This document shows, piece by piece, positions 5,759 through 14,202 of a DNA stretch of 15,806 nt. This stretch comes from Eubacteriales Family XIII. Incertae Sedis bacterium. GTDB taxonomy: Bacteria; Bacillota; Clostridia; Peptostreptococcales; Anaerovoracaceae. The stretch is from NCBI GenBank assembly GCA_031290715.1, contig JAITNA010000210.1, positions 1 through 15,806 on the forward strand, in the 5' to 3' direction. Positions within the stretch are counted from its first letter, which is position 1. The number at the start of each line of letters is the position of its first letter. A model generated the notes under the pieces. The model saw only the letters and a program-made list of their open reading frames with translations, did not search any database and had not been told where the DNA came from. A program made the position numbers and the translations under genes.

Positions 5759-7726
5759 GTGGGCGAAAAGGTACTTTTCAGGATTGCCAGGCCGTACATC
5801 TTCGGAGGGTTGATTGCCATTGCGGGCGTCGCCGTCCTGCTTTTGTTCGGTGTGCCGCCGTATCCGGCGTGCGGGATTGGTTTCGCCGCCTATGCGGTGT
5901 TCGTTTTGGTGGTTCGGAGTCTGCAAAGAAACTGGTTTGCGGAGTATCTGACGGCGACCCATGATGAGATTGAGGAAACGCTGCGCTACTCCGTCGCCAA
6001 CCATCCGCTGCCGCTTTGCCTTGTCAACAGCGAGGGCGTCCTCGCTATGGCCAACGAAAAGTTCAAAGCGATTTTTCCGGGCGCGAAGATACTCAAGACG
6101 GATATCGGCGCGGTAATCGGCGCGGAAAATCTGGACCTTTTGCGCCGGGAGGAAGATGTCGATATCGGGCTTCGGGCCGCGGACAGGGACTATCAGGTGC
6201 TGGCAAGCTATGTGAACAAAGACGTCAGCAACAGCGCAATGTTCTATTTTCTTGACGTAACGGAGATCGGCGAGCTGAAACAGATCAACGCGGATGAAAA
6301 GCTTTGTTATTGTTATCTCATTGTTGATAACTACGAGGACATTCTTCAGGCGTCGCCGGACGAAACCAGATCGCTTCGGGCGGCCGCGATCGAGTCGCTC
6401 ATTCGGCAGCTCGCGGGGGAGGTGGACGGGTCGCTCCTGAAATACAGGAGTTCGGCCTATCAAATCCTTTTCAGCCGGAAGCAGTATCAGAAATTGGAAA
6501 GCGGCAAGTTTGCGATTCTTGACGGCGCAAGGCATTTGGAAACAGACGCGGATTTCCCGACGTCGTTCAGCATCGGAGTGGGATTGGGCGGGACGCCTGT
6601 GCTCTCCGAGAAATACGCGAGCTATGCGCTCGACCTGGCGAGAGGCCGGGGCGGGGATCAGGCGGTCGTGAAGAGCGGCGATTCCGTGGAATATTTCGGC
6701 GGCCGCGTGCAGGTGATTGAAAATCGGAACAAGGGAAAGTCGCGTGTCATGTCGCACGCCATCCGGCAGCTTGTCAGCGAGTCGAGCAACGTCCTTATTA
6801 TGGGGCATAAATACGCGGATATGGATTCTTTCGGCGCGTCCATCGCCTTGTACCGTATGGTGACGACACACGGGAAAAACGCGGCCATCGTGCTGAACGG
6901 GTTCAATCATTCGCTGGCGGAGGTACACAAGATTGCCGTCGAGAGCGGAAACTACCGATTTGTGGGGAGTGAAGAAACGCTCAAGCTCATCAACGACGGC
7001 ACCTTGCTGATCGTGATCGATACGCATGTACCGGATATGACGGACGACAGCACGCTGATCGGCAAGACCGGCAAGATGATTGTGATCGATCATCACCGGA
7101 AGCGGGAGAGCGTAATCGAGGGCGCGACGCTGATGTACATGGAGCCGAACGCCTCTTCGACCTCGGAATTGGTCACGGAGATTCTGCAGTATGATGATGA
7201 TATCCGCAAGATCGGGAAGTTTGAAGCGGAGATGCTGCTCGGCGGTATCTTCATTGATACAAACAACTTTTCCGTTAAGACGGGCGCGCGGACGTTTGAA
7301 GCGGCGGCGTGGCTGAGGATGAACGGGGCCGAAACCACGAATGTACGGCAGTTTTTGCAAAGTGATATGGAAGATTTTCAGCAGCGGGCGAGCATTACGG
7401 GCAACGCGGAGTTCACCGAGGGCGGGATTGCCATCTCCGCAGGCGAGGGCAAACACGACAATGCGCAGATCATCATTGCGCAGGCCGCGGACGAGCTTTT
7501 AGACATCAAGGGGATTCGCGCGAGCTTCGTTGTGGGCGCCACGACGAAAGAGATTGTAATCAGCGCCAGATCGCTGGGCGACATCAATGTACAGCTCATT
7601 ATGGAAAGGTTTGGCGGCGGCGGCCATCTCACAATGGCGGCGGCGCAGGTCATGGATACGACGGTGGATGAGGTGCTTGCAAACCTCAAGAAATATATTC
7701 GCGAAGCGGAAGGAGAAAACAAATGA
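5759..7726 (+). CDS. gdpP: GdpP-type cyclic-di-AMP phosphodiesterase (TM-PAS-GGDEF-DHH/DHHA1)
   Basis: 655 residues, the normal GdpP length. Two membrane helices (about 13-31 and 38-54) precede a PAS-like domain (about 75-165), a degenerate GGDEF domain (about 180-310; the signature is reduced to ARGRGGDQ) and a DHH/DHHA1 phosphoesterase. The catalytic part carries GHKYADMDSFGAS (349-361), DTHVPDM (421-427), DHHR (444-447) and FIDTNNF (498-504), the Asp/His ligands for two Mn ions, and ends with the DHHA1 GGGGH near residue 620. The enzyme hydrolyses c-di-AMP to pApA at the membrane, affecting potassium balance and wall stress. The GTG start is 6 bases after rpsR with only a weak binding site, so translation may be coupled. 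Its stop overlaps the rplI start (ATGA). All key residues look intact. Confidence 0.95.
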   Translation: MGEKVLFRIARPYIFGGLIAIAGVAVLLLFGVPPYPACGIGFAAYAVFVLVVRSLQRNWFAEYLTATHDEIEETLRYSVANHPLPLCLVNSEGVLAMANEKFKAIFPGAKILKTDIGAVIGAENLDLLRREEDVDIGLRAADRDYQVLASYVNKDVSNSAMFYFLDVTEIGELKQINADEKLCYCYLIVDNYEDILQASPDETRSLRAAAIESLIRQLAGEVDGSLLKYRSSAYQILFSRKQYQKLESGKFAILDGARHLETDADFPTSFSIGVGLGGTPVLSEKYASYALDLARGRGGDQAVVKSGDSVEYFGGRVQVIENRNKGKSRVMSHAIRQLVSESSNVLIMGHKYADMDSFGASIALYRMVTTHGKNAAIVLNGFNHSLAEVHKIAVESGNYRFVGSEETLKLINDGTLLIVIDTHVPDMTDDSTLIGKTGKMIVIDHHRKRESVIEGATLMYMEPNASSTSELVTEILQYDDDIRKIGKFEAEMLLGGIFIDTNNFSVKTGARTFEAAAWLRMNGAETTNVRQFLQSDMEDFQQRASITGNAEFTEGGIAISAGEGKHDNAQIIIAQAADELLDIKGIRASFVVGATTKEIVISARSLGDINVQLIMERFGGGGHLTMAAAQVMDTTVDEVLANLKKYIREAEGENK

Positions 7727-8391
7727 AACTGATTTTATTGGAGGATGTCGTCGGCGCCGGGAAAGCCGGGGATGTGGTGGAGGTCGCGACGGGATACGCG
7801 CGCAACAAGCTGCTTCCGTCGGGGCTTGCCCTCGAGGCCAGCAAGGCCAACATGAATACATTGGAACACAGGCGGGCCAAGATCGCCGCCAAGAAAGCGG
7901 CTGACCGGGAAACGGCGCAGGCACTGGCCGATCAGCTCTCGGGCCGGGAAGTCAGCTTTGTCGCGAAAGCGGGCGAAGCGGGCAAGCTCTTTGGGTCTGT
8001 TACCGCGCAGGATATTGCGGCGGCTGTGGCGGAGAAGCACGGGTTTGAGATCGACAAGCGAAAATTGGATCTGGATTCCCCCATCAAAGAGATCGGGACG
8101 CATGAGGTTTCGATCAAAATCTACCCGGAAGTCGCCGCGGTCATCAAGGTGATCGTGGAAGCGGAGGGCGGCGCGCCCGAAGCTGTGCCTGCACCGGAAC
8201 CGGCGGCCGCCGAAGAGCGCGCGGAGCCGGAGGATTTTTCGCCCGCGGCGCGGGACGACAGCGAGGACGCGGCGGCAGACCGGGATGATGTTGATGAGGA
8301 TGTTGAGGAGGATGTTGAGGACGCGGATACGGACGCGGAGGACATCTTGGACGGAACGGAAGCTGACGATTCGGAATCGGAAGAAGTATAG
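7723..8391 (+). CDS. rplI: 50S ribosomal protein L9 with long acidic C-terminal extension
   Basis: 222 residues against about 150 in most L9 proteins. Residues 1-148 are a normal L9: the rRNA-binding N-domain (MKLILLEDVVGAGKAGDVV, GYARNKLLPSGLA), the long connecting helix (about 41-75) and the C-domain (GKLFGSVTAQDIA ... GTHEVSIKIYPEV). Residues 149-222 are an added tail, first Ala/Pro/Glu-rich, then strongly acidic with short VDEDVEEDVED repeats and ending SESEEV; it has almost no basic residues and should be disordered. L9 reaches out from the large subunit near L1. The start overlaps the gdpP stop and has GGAGA upstream. dnaB follows after 26 bases. Confidence 0.95.
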   Translation: MKLILLEDVVGAGKAGDVVEVATGYARNKLLPSGLALEASKANMNTLEHRRAKIAAKKAADRETAQALADQLSGREVSFVAKAGEAGKLFGSVTAQDIAAAVAEKHGFEIDKRKLDLDSPIKEIGTHEVSIKIYPEVAAVIKVIVEAEGGAPEAVPAPEPAAAEERAEPEDFSPAARDDSEDAAADRDDVDEDVEEDVEDADTDAEDILDGTEADDSESEEV

Positions 8392-8417
8392 CTTCGTGCG
8401 GGAGCAGGGGAACAGCA

Positions 8418-9791
8418 ATGCCGGAACGGATACCGCCGCATAGCGAGGAAGCGGAACAGTCTATCCTCGGAGCCGCCTTACAAAACGAATCCGCCATGAA
8501 AGAAACGGTGGAAACGCTTCGCGGCGACGATTTTTACATGCACGGGAATACGATCATCTTTGACGCGATCAAGGAGCTTTATCAGGCAAGCCGGCCGGTC
8601 GATTTGACGACGGTGACGGAGATCCTGAAGCGCATTGGGATGTTTGAGGCCTGCGGCGGCATGAACTATCTCGCAACGCTGTCCGACATCGTCCCCTCCC
8701 CCTCCAATGCCCGGCATTACGCGGACCTTGTCCGCGAAAAGGCGATGCTGCGCCGGCTCATCGAAGCGGCGGACGAAATGCGCGATCAGGGCTATCGTCA
8801 GGAGGACGAGGCCGACGCGGTTCTGATCGACGCGGAAAAAAAGATTCTCGCCATCGCGCAGCGGGGCCGGGAAGGCGACGTCATGCCGATCAAGGACGTC
8901 CTGAATGAAAATATCCGCCGCATTGAGGAGCTCAGCAAGATTGAGGGAAATTTGACGGGGGTCCCGACGGGATTTTCGGCCTTGGACAAATATACGCTCG
9001 GGTTGCAGCGTTCGGAGATGGTCGTCCTCGCCGCAAGGCCGGGGCAGGGCAAGACGTCCCTCGCGCTGAACATTGCGCTGAACGCCGCGGAGAAAGCGGA
9101 CGCGAAGGTACTCGTGTTCAGTCTGGAGATGAGCACGTTCGCGCTCGGGCAGCGCCTGCTCAGTTCGGAAGCGGAGATCGAGTCTACGGTGATTCGCAAC
9201 GGCAGCGTATTTCGGAGCGACGACGGGCGGCGCAAGATCATTGACGCGGTGAACAGGCTTTCGGAGATCAGTTTGTCCATCGAGGACAACAAGACGGGCC
9301 TGACCATCAGCCAGATTCGCAACACCTGCCGAAGATACAAGGCCCGGCAAGGCGGGCTCGACCTTGTCGTCGTCGACTACTTGCAGCTCATCGATTTCGG
9401 CGGCAGCGGGAGATCGTCGTCGCGGCCGGAAAACAGGCAGCAGGAGGTCACGACCATCTCGCGCAATCTGAAGCAGCTTGCCATGGAAATGGAATGCCCC
9501 GTCCTTGTGCTGTCACAGCTCTCGCGCGCGGTCGAAACGCGGGGTCAGCACCACAGGCCGGTCCTTTCCGACCTTCGGGAGTCCGGCGCGATCGAACAAG
9601 ATGCGGACGTGGTTCTGTTCATCTACCAGAGGACGCGGGGCGACGACGACGAGGGGCCCGATCCCGAAGCGACAAGGGCGCTCGCGATCGCCAAGAACAG
9701 GAACGGGGAAACCGGAGAGATCACACTGCGCTGGATCGGGAAATTCACAAAATTCCTGCATTATGATCCGGGCGTCGATCAATTTATTTAG
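8418..9791 (+). CDS. dnaB: replicative DNA helicase DnaB
   Basis: 457 residues, typical of the hexameric helicase (called DnaC in Bacillus). The N-terminal helical domain starts PPHSEEAEQSILGAAL and ends near residue 110. The RecA-like motor begins near 180 (TGVPTGFSALDKYTLGL) with Walker A AARPGQGKTSLALNIA, then FSLEMS, the Walker B region LVVVDYLQLI, and LSQLSRAVETR...LSDLRESGAIEQDADVVLFIYQR with the arginine-finger region. It unwinds DNA ahead of the replisome and binds primase through the N-domain. Its loader would be a DnaC/DnaI-type ATPase; the DnaD-family gene lies two genes downstream. The start has a GGGGA-type site (about 8406-8411). purA follows after 16 bases. No residues appear missing. 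Confidence 0.97.
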   Translation: MPERIPPHSEEAEQSILGAALQNESAMKETVETLRGDDFYMHGNTIIFDAIKELYQASRPVDLTTVTEILKRIGMFEACGGMNYLATLSDIVPSPSNARHYADLVREKAMLRRLIEAADEMRDQGYRQEDEADAVLIDAEKKILAIAQRGREGDVMPIKDVLNENIRRIEELSKIEGNLTGVPTGFSALDKYTLGLQRSEMVVLAARPGQGKTSLALNIALNAAEKADAKVLVFSLEMSTFALGQRLLSSEAEIESTVIRNGSVFRSDDGRRKIIDAVNRLSEISLSIEDNKTGLTISQIRNTCRRYKARQGGLDLVVVDYLQLIDFGGSGRSSSRPENRQQEVTTISRNLKQLAMEMECPVLVLSQLSRAVETRGQHHRPVLSDLRESGAIEQDADVVLFIYQRTRGDDDEGPDPEATRALAIAKNRNGETGEITLRWIGKFTKFLHYDPGVDQFI

Positions 9792-9807
9792 GAATAGGAG
9801 GTGCGGC

Positions 9808-11091
9808 ATGGCGACAGCAGCCGTTATCGGCTCCCAATGGGGGGATGAAGGAAAAGGGAAAATCATCGACTATCTGGCGAAGCGGGCGGATATGGTGGTT
9901 CGCGGCCAAGGGGGAAACAACGCGGGGCATACCGTCGTAATCGGCGGCAAAAAGTATGCGCTGCACCTCATCCCATCCGGCGTGCTCAATCCCGGAACGG
10001 TCAACATTATCGGAAACGGTGTGGTCATAGACCCGAAAGGCTTTTTTGACGAGATCAAGGTACTTGACGCGGACGGGATTGATACGAGCCGAATCTTTGT
10101 CAGTGATCGCGCGCATATCGTTTTTCCGTATCACAAGGAACTGGACCGCCTGAGTGAAAACGCGAAAGGCGATGAAAAGATCGGCACAACACAAAAAGGG
10201 ATCGGACCTTGTTATTGCGACAAGACGGCGCGGGTCGGCATCAGGACGTGCGATATGCTTCGGCCGGAACGCTTTCGCGAAAAGCTCGCCGCGCGCGTCA
10301 AGGCCGCGAACGAAACCATTGTGAAGATTTACGGGGGGGCGCCGATGGATGAAGCGGCGATTCTGGAAGAATATACCGATCTTGCGCGGCGTTTGAGCCC
10401 CTACATCCGGGATACGGGCGTGTTGGTCGACGGCGCGATCCGGGAGGGGAAAAACGTTCTTTTTGAAGGCGCGCAGGGCAGTTTGCTCGATCTGGATTTG
10501 GGCACCTACCCCTTTGTGACGAGTTCGCATCCGGTGTCGGGCGGGTTCGCGATCGGGTCCGGCATCGGGGCGGCGTCCATCCGGGAGGTCGTCGGGATCA
10601 CAAAGGCCTATACCACGCGGGTCGGGGCAGGCCCCTTTGTGACCGAATTGACAGACGCGGTCGGGGACATGATTCGCGAGCGCGGGCACGAGTACGGGAC
10701 GACGACGGGCCGCCCGCGCCGCTGCGGTTGGTTTGACGGCGTCGTCGTGCGCTACAGCGCGAGGATCAACGGCACGACGGGCACGGCGCTCATGCTGCTC
10801 GATGTGCTCGGCGCGTTTGACGAGATACGCCTTTGCTATGCCTATGAGCACGAGGGGCGGGAAATCACGGACTTTCCGGCGGATTTGGAAACGCTGCACG
10901 AATGCCGTCCCCGCTACCGGACGGCGCCGGGCTGGAAAACGGACATCACAGGCTGCCGGAGTTATGACGATTTGCCCGCGGAAGCGAGGGCCTATGTCCG
11001 GGCCGTCGAAGAGATCACGGGGGTTCCCGTCAAGATTATTTCTGTCGGGCCGGGGCGGGATCAAACGATCGTGCGGGAAGAAATCCTGTAA
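9808..11091 (+). CDS. purA: adenylosuccinate synthetase
   Basis: 427 residues, full length. It joins IMP and aspartate using GTP in the first committed step to AMP. The P-loop and catalytic Asp are in QWGDEGKGK (about residues 9-17), followed by GGNNAGHTV with the catalytic His; TTQKGIGPCYCDKTARVGIR and FEGAQGSLLDLDLGTYPFVTSSHP are IMP-site motifs, and TTTGRPRRCGWFD lies near the Asp/GTP site. The ATG at 9808 is preferred because AGGAGGT (9796-9802) sits just before it and the protein begins at the conserved core; longer in-frame versions run back into dnaB. The stop shares one base with the next start. Purine genes next to dnaB are common in this operon type. Confidence 0.97.
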   Translation: MATAAVIGSQWGDEGKGKIIDYLAKRADMVVRGQGGNNAGHTVVIGGKKYALHLIPSGVLNPGTVNIIGNGVVIDPKGFFDEIKVLDADGIDTSRIFVSDRAHIVFPYHKELDRLSENAKGDEKIGTTQKGIGPCYCDKTARVGIRTCDMLRPERFREKLAARVKAANETIVKIYGGAPMDEAAILEEYTDLARRLSPYIRDTGVLVDGAIREGKNVLFEGAQGSLLDLDLGTYPFVTSSHPVSGGFAIGSGIGAASIREVVGITKAYTTRVGAGPFVTELTDAVGDMIRERGHEYGTTTGRPRRCGWFDGVVVRYSARINGTTGTALMLLDVLGAFDEIRLCYAYEHEGREITDFPADLETLHECRPRYRTAPGWKTDITGCRSYDDLPAEARAYVRAVEEITGVPVKIISVGPGRDQTIVREEIL

Positions 11092-12320
11092 TGACCTATT
11101 CGATTGAGCGGCCAAGAAACAGCAATCTCGGCGATACGGCAATCTCCAATCTTTTCATTACGGAATATATGCCGGATGTGCCGGACGGCGAGTTTGTCAA
11201 GGTGTATATCTACGCCTATATGTGCTGCCGTCAGGGCGTGGCGCTGACGCATTCGGAGCTTGCGGTGCGGCTCGGATTGCCGGTCGAGAAAATCCTCGCG
11301 GCCTGGCGGTATTTTTCGGATCGGCGGATCGTGCGGAAGATTCCGGCCGCGCCGGACGGCGAAACGCATTTTGACGTCGAGTTCATCGATATCAAAGGGC
11401 GCGTTTTTTGCGCGGAAGAGTCCCCATCGAAAGGCGCGGAGGAACGGGCAAGGACCGCACTGGAGGACCGGGACCGGAAGGCGCTGTTTGAGAAAATCGC
11501 GGCCATTTGCGGCGCGCCGTCGATGGGTTCTGACGACGCCCGAAAAATAATGAGGTGGCTTGACGAATGGGAAGCGACGCCGGCGATTGTCGAATGCGCT
11601 TACATCTATTGCCGCGATACGGCGAAAAACACGCGCACGGACTATGTCGGGCGCGTCGTGCGAAAATGGGCGGAACAGGGGCTTCGGACGGGCGAGGACG
11701 CAAGCGAATATTTGGCCGCCGTGGATGCGCGGTTCGGCTTGTACAAACAATTGATGGAAGCTTTGGGCATGCAGTATTCGCGGATCACGGAAGCGGAGAA
11801 ACAGATCTTTGACCAATGGCTCGACGAGTACGGATATACGCCGCAGCGCTTACTGGAGCTTTCCGCAAAGACGGCGGGGGCCAGCAACAAACTGACTTAC
11901 ATGGGCGGCATTATCCGGAAAGACCGGGAGGGGAGCGGCGGCTCCGGCGGTGTCGGGGGCTCCGGGGGGATTTCGGGCCGAAGCGGCTACTATCATAATG
12001 TCCGCGTCAAGAATGAAGAGGGCGCAAAAGCGCGGCGCGAGGAGGTCTACAGCGCGGCGCCGATGATCCGGCGCGCGGAGGAGGAGATCGAATATCTGAG
12101 CATTGAGCTGACAAAGCTCCTGATTTCTGATATGTCCGACAAAAAGAGCGCGGTTGACCGGATATCCGCGGACATCCGCACAAAGACGGCGGAGCGGGAC
12201 CGCCTGATGGAAAAAGCGGGGTTCGAGCCCGGCTATATGGACATCAAGTACGATTGCGTCCGGTGCAAGGACACCGGTATGCTCGAAAACGGGACAAGCT
12301 GCGACTGTTTGCCGGCGTGA
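11091..12320 (+). CDS. DnaD-domain replication protein with a DnaC-like N-terminal/zinc region fused at its end
   Basis: 409 residues. Residues about 15-90 form a winged-helix-like N-domain (GVALTHSELAVRLGLPVEKILAAWRYF). Two DnaD-type helical repeats follow (about 130-200 and 210-278, the latter with ITEAEKQIFDQWLDEYG and LTYMGGIIRKD). DnaD proteins help assemble the primosome and load helicase. A Gly/Ser linker (281-297) then joins a segment (about 299-409) that reads like the start of a DnaC/DnaI loader: RREEVYSAAPMIRRAEEEI, a coiled-coil-like stretch, and a zinc motif CVRCKDTG ... CDCL (Cys389, 392, 404, 406). In DnaC-type loaders this is followed by an AAA+ ATPase; here the protein stops three codons on and no ATPase remnant is visible downstream. 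It is either a true fusion of an adaptor part or a truncated fusion. The ATG overlaps the purA stop by one base. Confidence 0.85.
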   Translation: MTYSIERPRNSNLGDTAISNLFITEYMPDVPDGEFVKVYIYAYMCCRQGVALTHSELAVRLGLPVEKILAAWRYFSDRRIVRKIPAAPDGETHFDVEFIDIKGRVFCAEESPSKGAEERARTALEDRDRKALFEKIAAICGAPSMGSDDARKIMRWLDEWEATPAIVECAYIYCRDTAKNTRTDYVGRVVRKWAEQGLRTGEDASEYLAAVDARFGLYKQLMEALGMQYSRITEAEKQIFDQWLDEYGYTPQRLLELSAKTAGASNKLTYMGGIIRKDREGSGGSGGVGGSGGISGRSGYYHNVRVKNEEGAKARREEVYSAAPMIRRAEEEIEYLSIELTKLLISDMSDKKSAVDRISADIRTKTAERDRLMEKAGFEPGYMDIKYDCVRCKDTGMLENGTSCDCLPA

Positions 12321-12472
12321 GTTGCGGGATTCATGAGTTTTTCTTTATCTCCTCGTTCGCGGTCAATTTTTTAATATGTTTATTTCCAAGCAATGATTTT
12401 AATTGTGTAATGGCGACTTGGTTGAGCTGAACAAAGACAAGCCAAATGTACACTTTATTTCGTAACGCTTCC

Positions 12473-13114
12473 TTAGCGTGGGCAGATTGCTTTAATAGGG
12501 CAATGCTCGAAACAATTCCCGCAATGCAGGCAATGTTCTTGTTTTATAAGGTACGGTTGGCCGCGTTCAAGGCATCTCTGCGGACAGACATCCGCACAGA
12601 CCCCACAACCTGTACAGATTTCAGAAATGCGATAGCCCTTTTGCGATACGCCGGCATTGCCAATCGTATAGCTTCCCCGGAAAATGGGATTGACTCCCAT
12701 GTGAAAATATTCAATCTCTGCGTCTTGAATACAGAAAAGAATACAAATTTCTCTTGTGTTGCCGGGATAAACATTGGCAAGATACGGTTGTTCAGTGAAG
12801 ATAATATCCGTCCATTTTTTCTGCTCTGCGCCGGGCGCAACTTCTGCCTGAGCAGAAAGACGAATCATCTCTTTGTATTTTGTATAGCCCAAAATCTGCA
12901 CTTTACGATTTTTCTGTAATTCCTTGCAAAAATTTTTCCCTCTGGCAGTGAGAAAATAGAGGGCATCTTGCTCATAATGGATGGCGCTAATATTACGCAC
13001 CTGTGGATTGCCGGCCTGATCTACCGTAGCAAACGCTGCCACGCCCACATATTTTAGCTTTTCCAGACAACCTTTAGCGTCCATACTTTTCACCATGGTA
13101 TTTGTGTTGTGCAT
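12473..13114 (-). CDS. PNPOx-fold flavin-binding protein fused to a 2x[4Fe-4S] ferredoxin domain
   Basis: 213 residues from the ATG at 13114. Residues about 10-140 resemble the split-barrel pyridoxamine-phosphate-oxidase fold: VGVAAFATVDQAGNPQVRNISAI, ALYFLTARGKNFCKELQKNRKVQILGY and EICILFCIQDAEIEYF. A short linker leads to two ferredoxin motifs, C167X2C170X2C173X3C177 and C195X2C198X2C201X3C205. Such proteins bind FMN and pass electrons. Placed 13 bases after the radical SAM gene, it is a natural electron donor for that enzyme, or acts on the peptide; this is inference. The start is uncertain: an ATG at 13168 has a better site (AGGAG, 6 bases away) but overlaps the enzyme gene by 41 bases and adds 18 basic residues; an ATG at 13096 is also possible. 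Confidence 0.87.
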   Translation of the reverse strand: MHNTNTMVKSMDAKGCLEKLKYVGVAAFATVDQAGNPQVRNISAIHYEQDALYFLTARGKNFCKELQKNRKVQILGYTKYKEMIRLSAQAEVAPGAEQKKWTDIIFTEQPYLANVYPGNTREICILFCIQDAEIEYFHMGVNPIFRGSYTIGNAGVSQKGYRISEICTGCGVCADVCPQRCLERGQPYLIKQEHCLHCGNCFEHCPIKAICPR

Positions 13115-13127
13115 TGCAAAACTTCGT

Positions 13128-14156
13128 TCATGTTGAAACCTCTTTCCAGCATTGCGGGTCTGCCGCATAAAAATCTCCTGCCGTGCCATAGGCAACGGCG
13201 GGGCAACCACGACAAAAACGCAGCAACTCGCATTTGGCGCACTTCTTAAACGCCCCGTAGTCACGGAAACGGTTCATGCCCGTACTGTTCCATACTTCCG
13301 CAAGCCTATCCTCAAACACGTTTCCAACCTTGCTTGCGAAGCGGCGGCAAGCGTAAACATCGCCGTCCGGCAAAATCGTGATATGGCAGTTGCCGCAGTT
13401 GCAACCGCCGTAAATCGTGTGCTCGTCGGAAGCGGTGGGTATTTGGAACGCGCCTTGTTCGTACTCAAACAGCGTCCACAGGTGATCTTTGCGGTTGAAA
13501 TACGTATCGCTGTCCCTGTATTCACGAAATTTGCGGTCGCAGATTTCAAGTAAGGCGCGGTATTCCTTCGGCGCGATGTTCGTATCCTTGTCAGCACTTG
13601 TTGGGCAGTAGCGGGCAAATGCGAAAATGTCAACGCCATATATGGCAACCACATCAATCAACGCGGGAATATCCGCACGATTCTCGCCGGAAACCGTGGT
13701 CATGATCACCGACCGAATCCCCGCTTTTTTGATAACAGCGATTTTTTCAAGTGTGCGATCGAACGAGCCGGGTTTGCGGAACCAATCATGCGTATCGCGT
13801 AAACCATCAAGCGACATTTGGTACTTTTGGCAACCTAAGTCCTTCAGGCGTTCGCATACATCAGCGGTGATGTGAAACGGGTTGCCCATGACCGTAAACG
13901 GAATGTCTTTCTCTTTCAGCGTTTCGCAGAGCCGCCAAAAGTCAGTGTGGAGCAGAGGGTCGCCGCCCGTGACATAGAAATACGGCAGCCTACTATAGCG
14001 GTCGCAAAATTCCGCGCAGTTTTCAAGGACGCTTTCCATTTGTCCCCACGGCATTGACAGCAAGTTACGGTGTCCTTCCGAAAAGATATAGCAATGCTTG
14101 CACCGCTGATCGCACTCGTCCGTGATATGCCATTGAAACGAAAAGTATTGTTTCAT
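13128..14156 (-). CDS. radical SAM/SPASM peptide-modifying enzyme (ACGX-type system)
   Basis: 342 residues. The radical SAM cluster motif C15X3C19X2C22 (CDQRCKHC) follows the first strand, and TGGDP (63-67) is the SAM-binding GGEP-like motif. The C-terminal SPASM region has Cys at 252, 254, 257, 270, 306, 309, 315, 318 and 336, including CX2CX5CX2C (306-318), enough for two auxiliary Fe-S clusters. Enzymes of this build make carbon-sulfur, carbon-carbon or oxidation changes on ribosomal peptides. The gene lies 87 bases after the Cys-Gly repeat peptide, the likely substrate; the pairing matches what I recall as the 'ACGX system'. The ATG at 14156 is chosen for GAGGT seven bases upstream and the natural start MKQYFSFQWHIT; an ATG at 14219 would run through the stem-loop. 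The chemistry is unknown. Confidence 0.9.
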   Translation of the reverse strand: MKQYFSFQWHITDECDQRCKHCYIFSEGHRNLLSMPWGQMESVLENCAEFCDRYSRLPYFYVTGGDPLLHTDFWRLCETLKEKDIPFTVMGNPFHITADVCERLKDLGCQKYQMSLDGLRDTHDWFRKPGSFDRTLEKIAVIKKAGIRSVIMTTVSGENRADIPALIDVVAIYGVDIFAFARYCPTSADKDTNIAPKEYRALLEICDRKFREYRDSDTYFNRKDHLWTLFEYEQGAFQIPTASDEHTIYGGCNCGNCHITILPDGDVYACRRFASKVGNVFEDRLAEVWNSTGMNRFRDYGAFKKCAKCELLRFCRGCPAVAYGTAGDFYAADPQCWKEVST

Positions 14157-14202
14157 CGGATATACCTCATGTAAGCGGCTTACCTCTGTTGATTGCCGAA
14201 GT

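Noticed and set aside
5120..7456. Very long open frame on the minus strand (778 codons)
   Set aside because: It is antisense to ssb, rpsR and gdpP, which have clear family motifs; the frame is open because of GC-rich codon use, and the translation is Arg-rich without recognisable domains.
9784..11142. Minus-strand open frame of 452 codons over purA
   Set aside because: Antisense shadow of a complete, conserved purA; composition is typical of reverse-strand translation of GC-rich genes.
12464..12480. ACGCT/AGCGT hairpin at the stop of the flavo-ferredoxin gene as a terminator
   Set aside because: Only a 5-bp stem overlapping the stop codon with no T-run in either direction.
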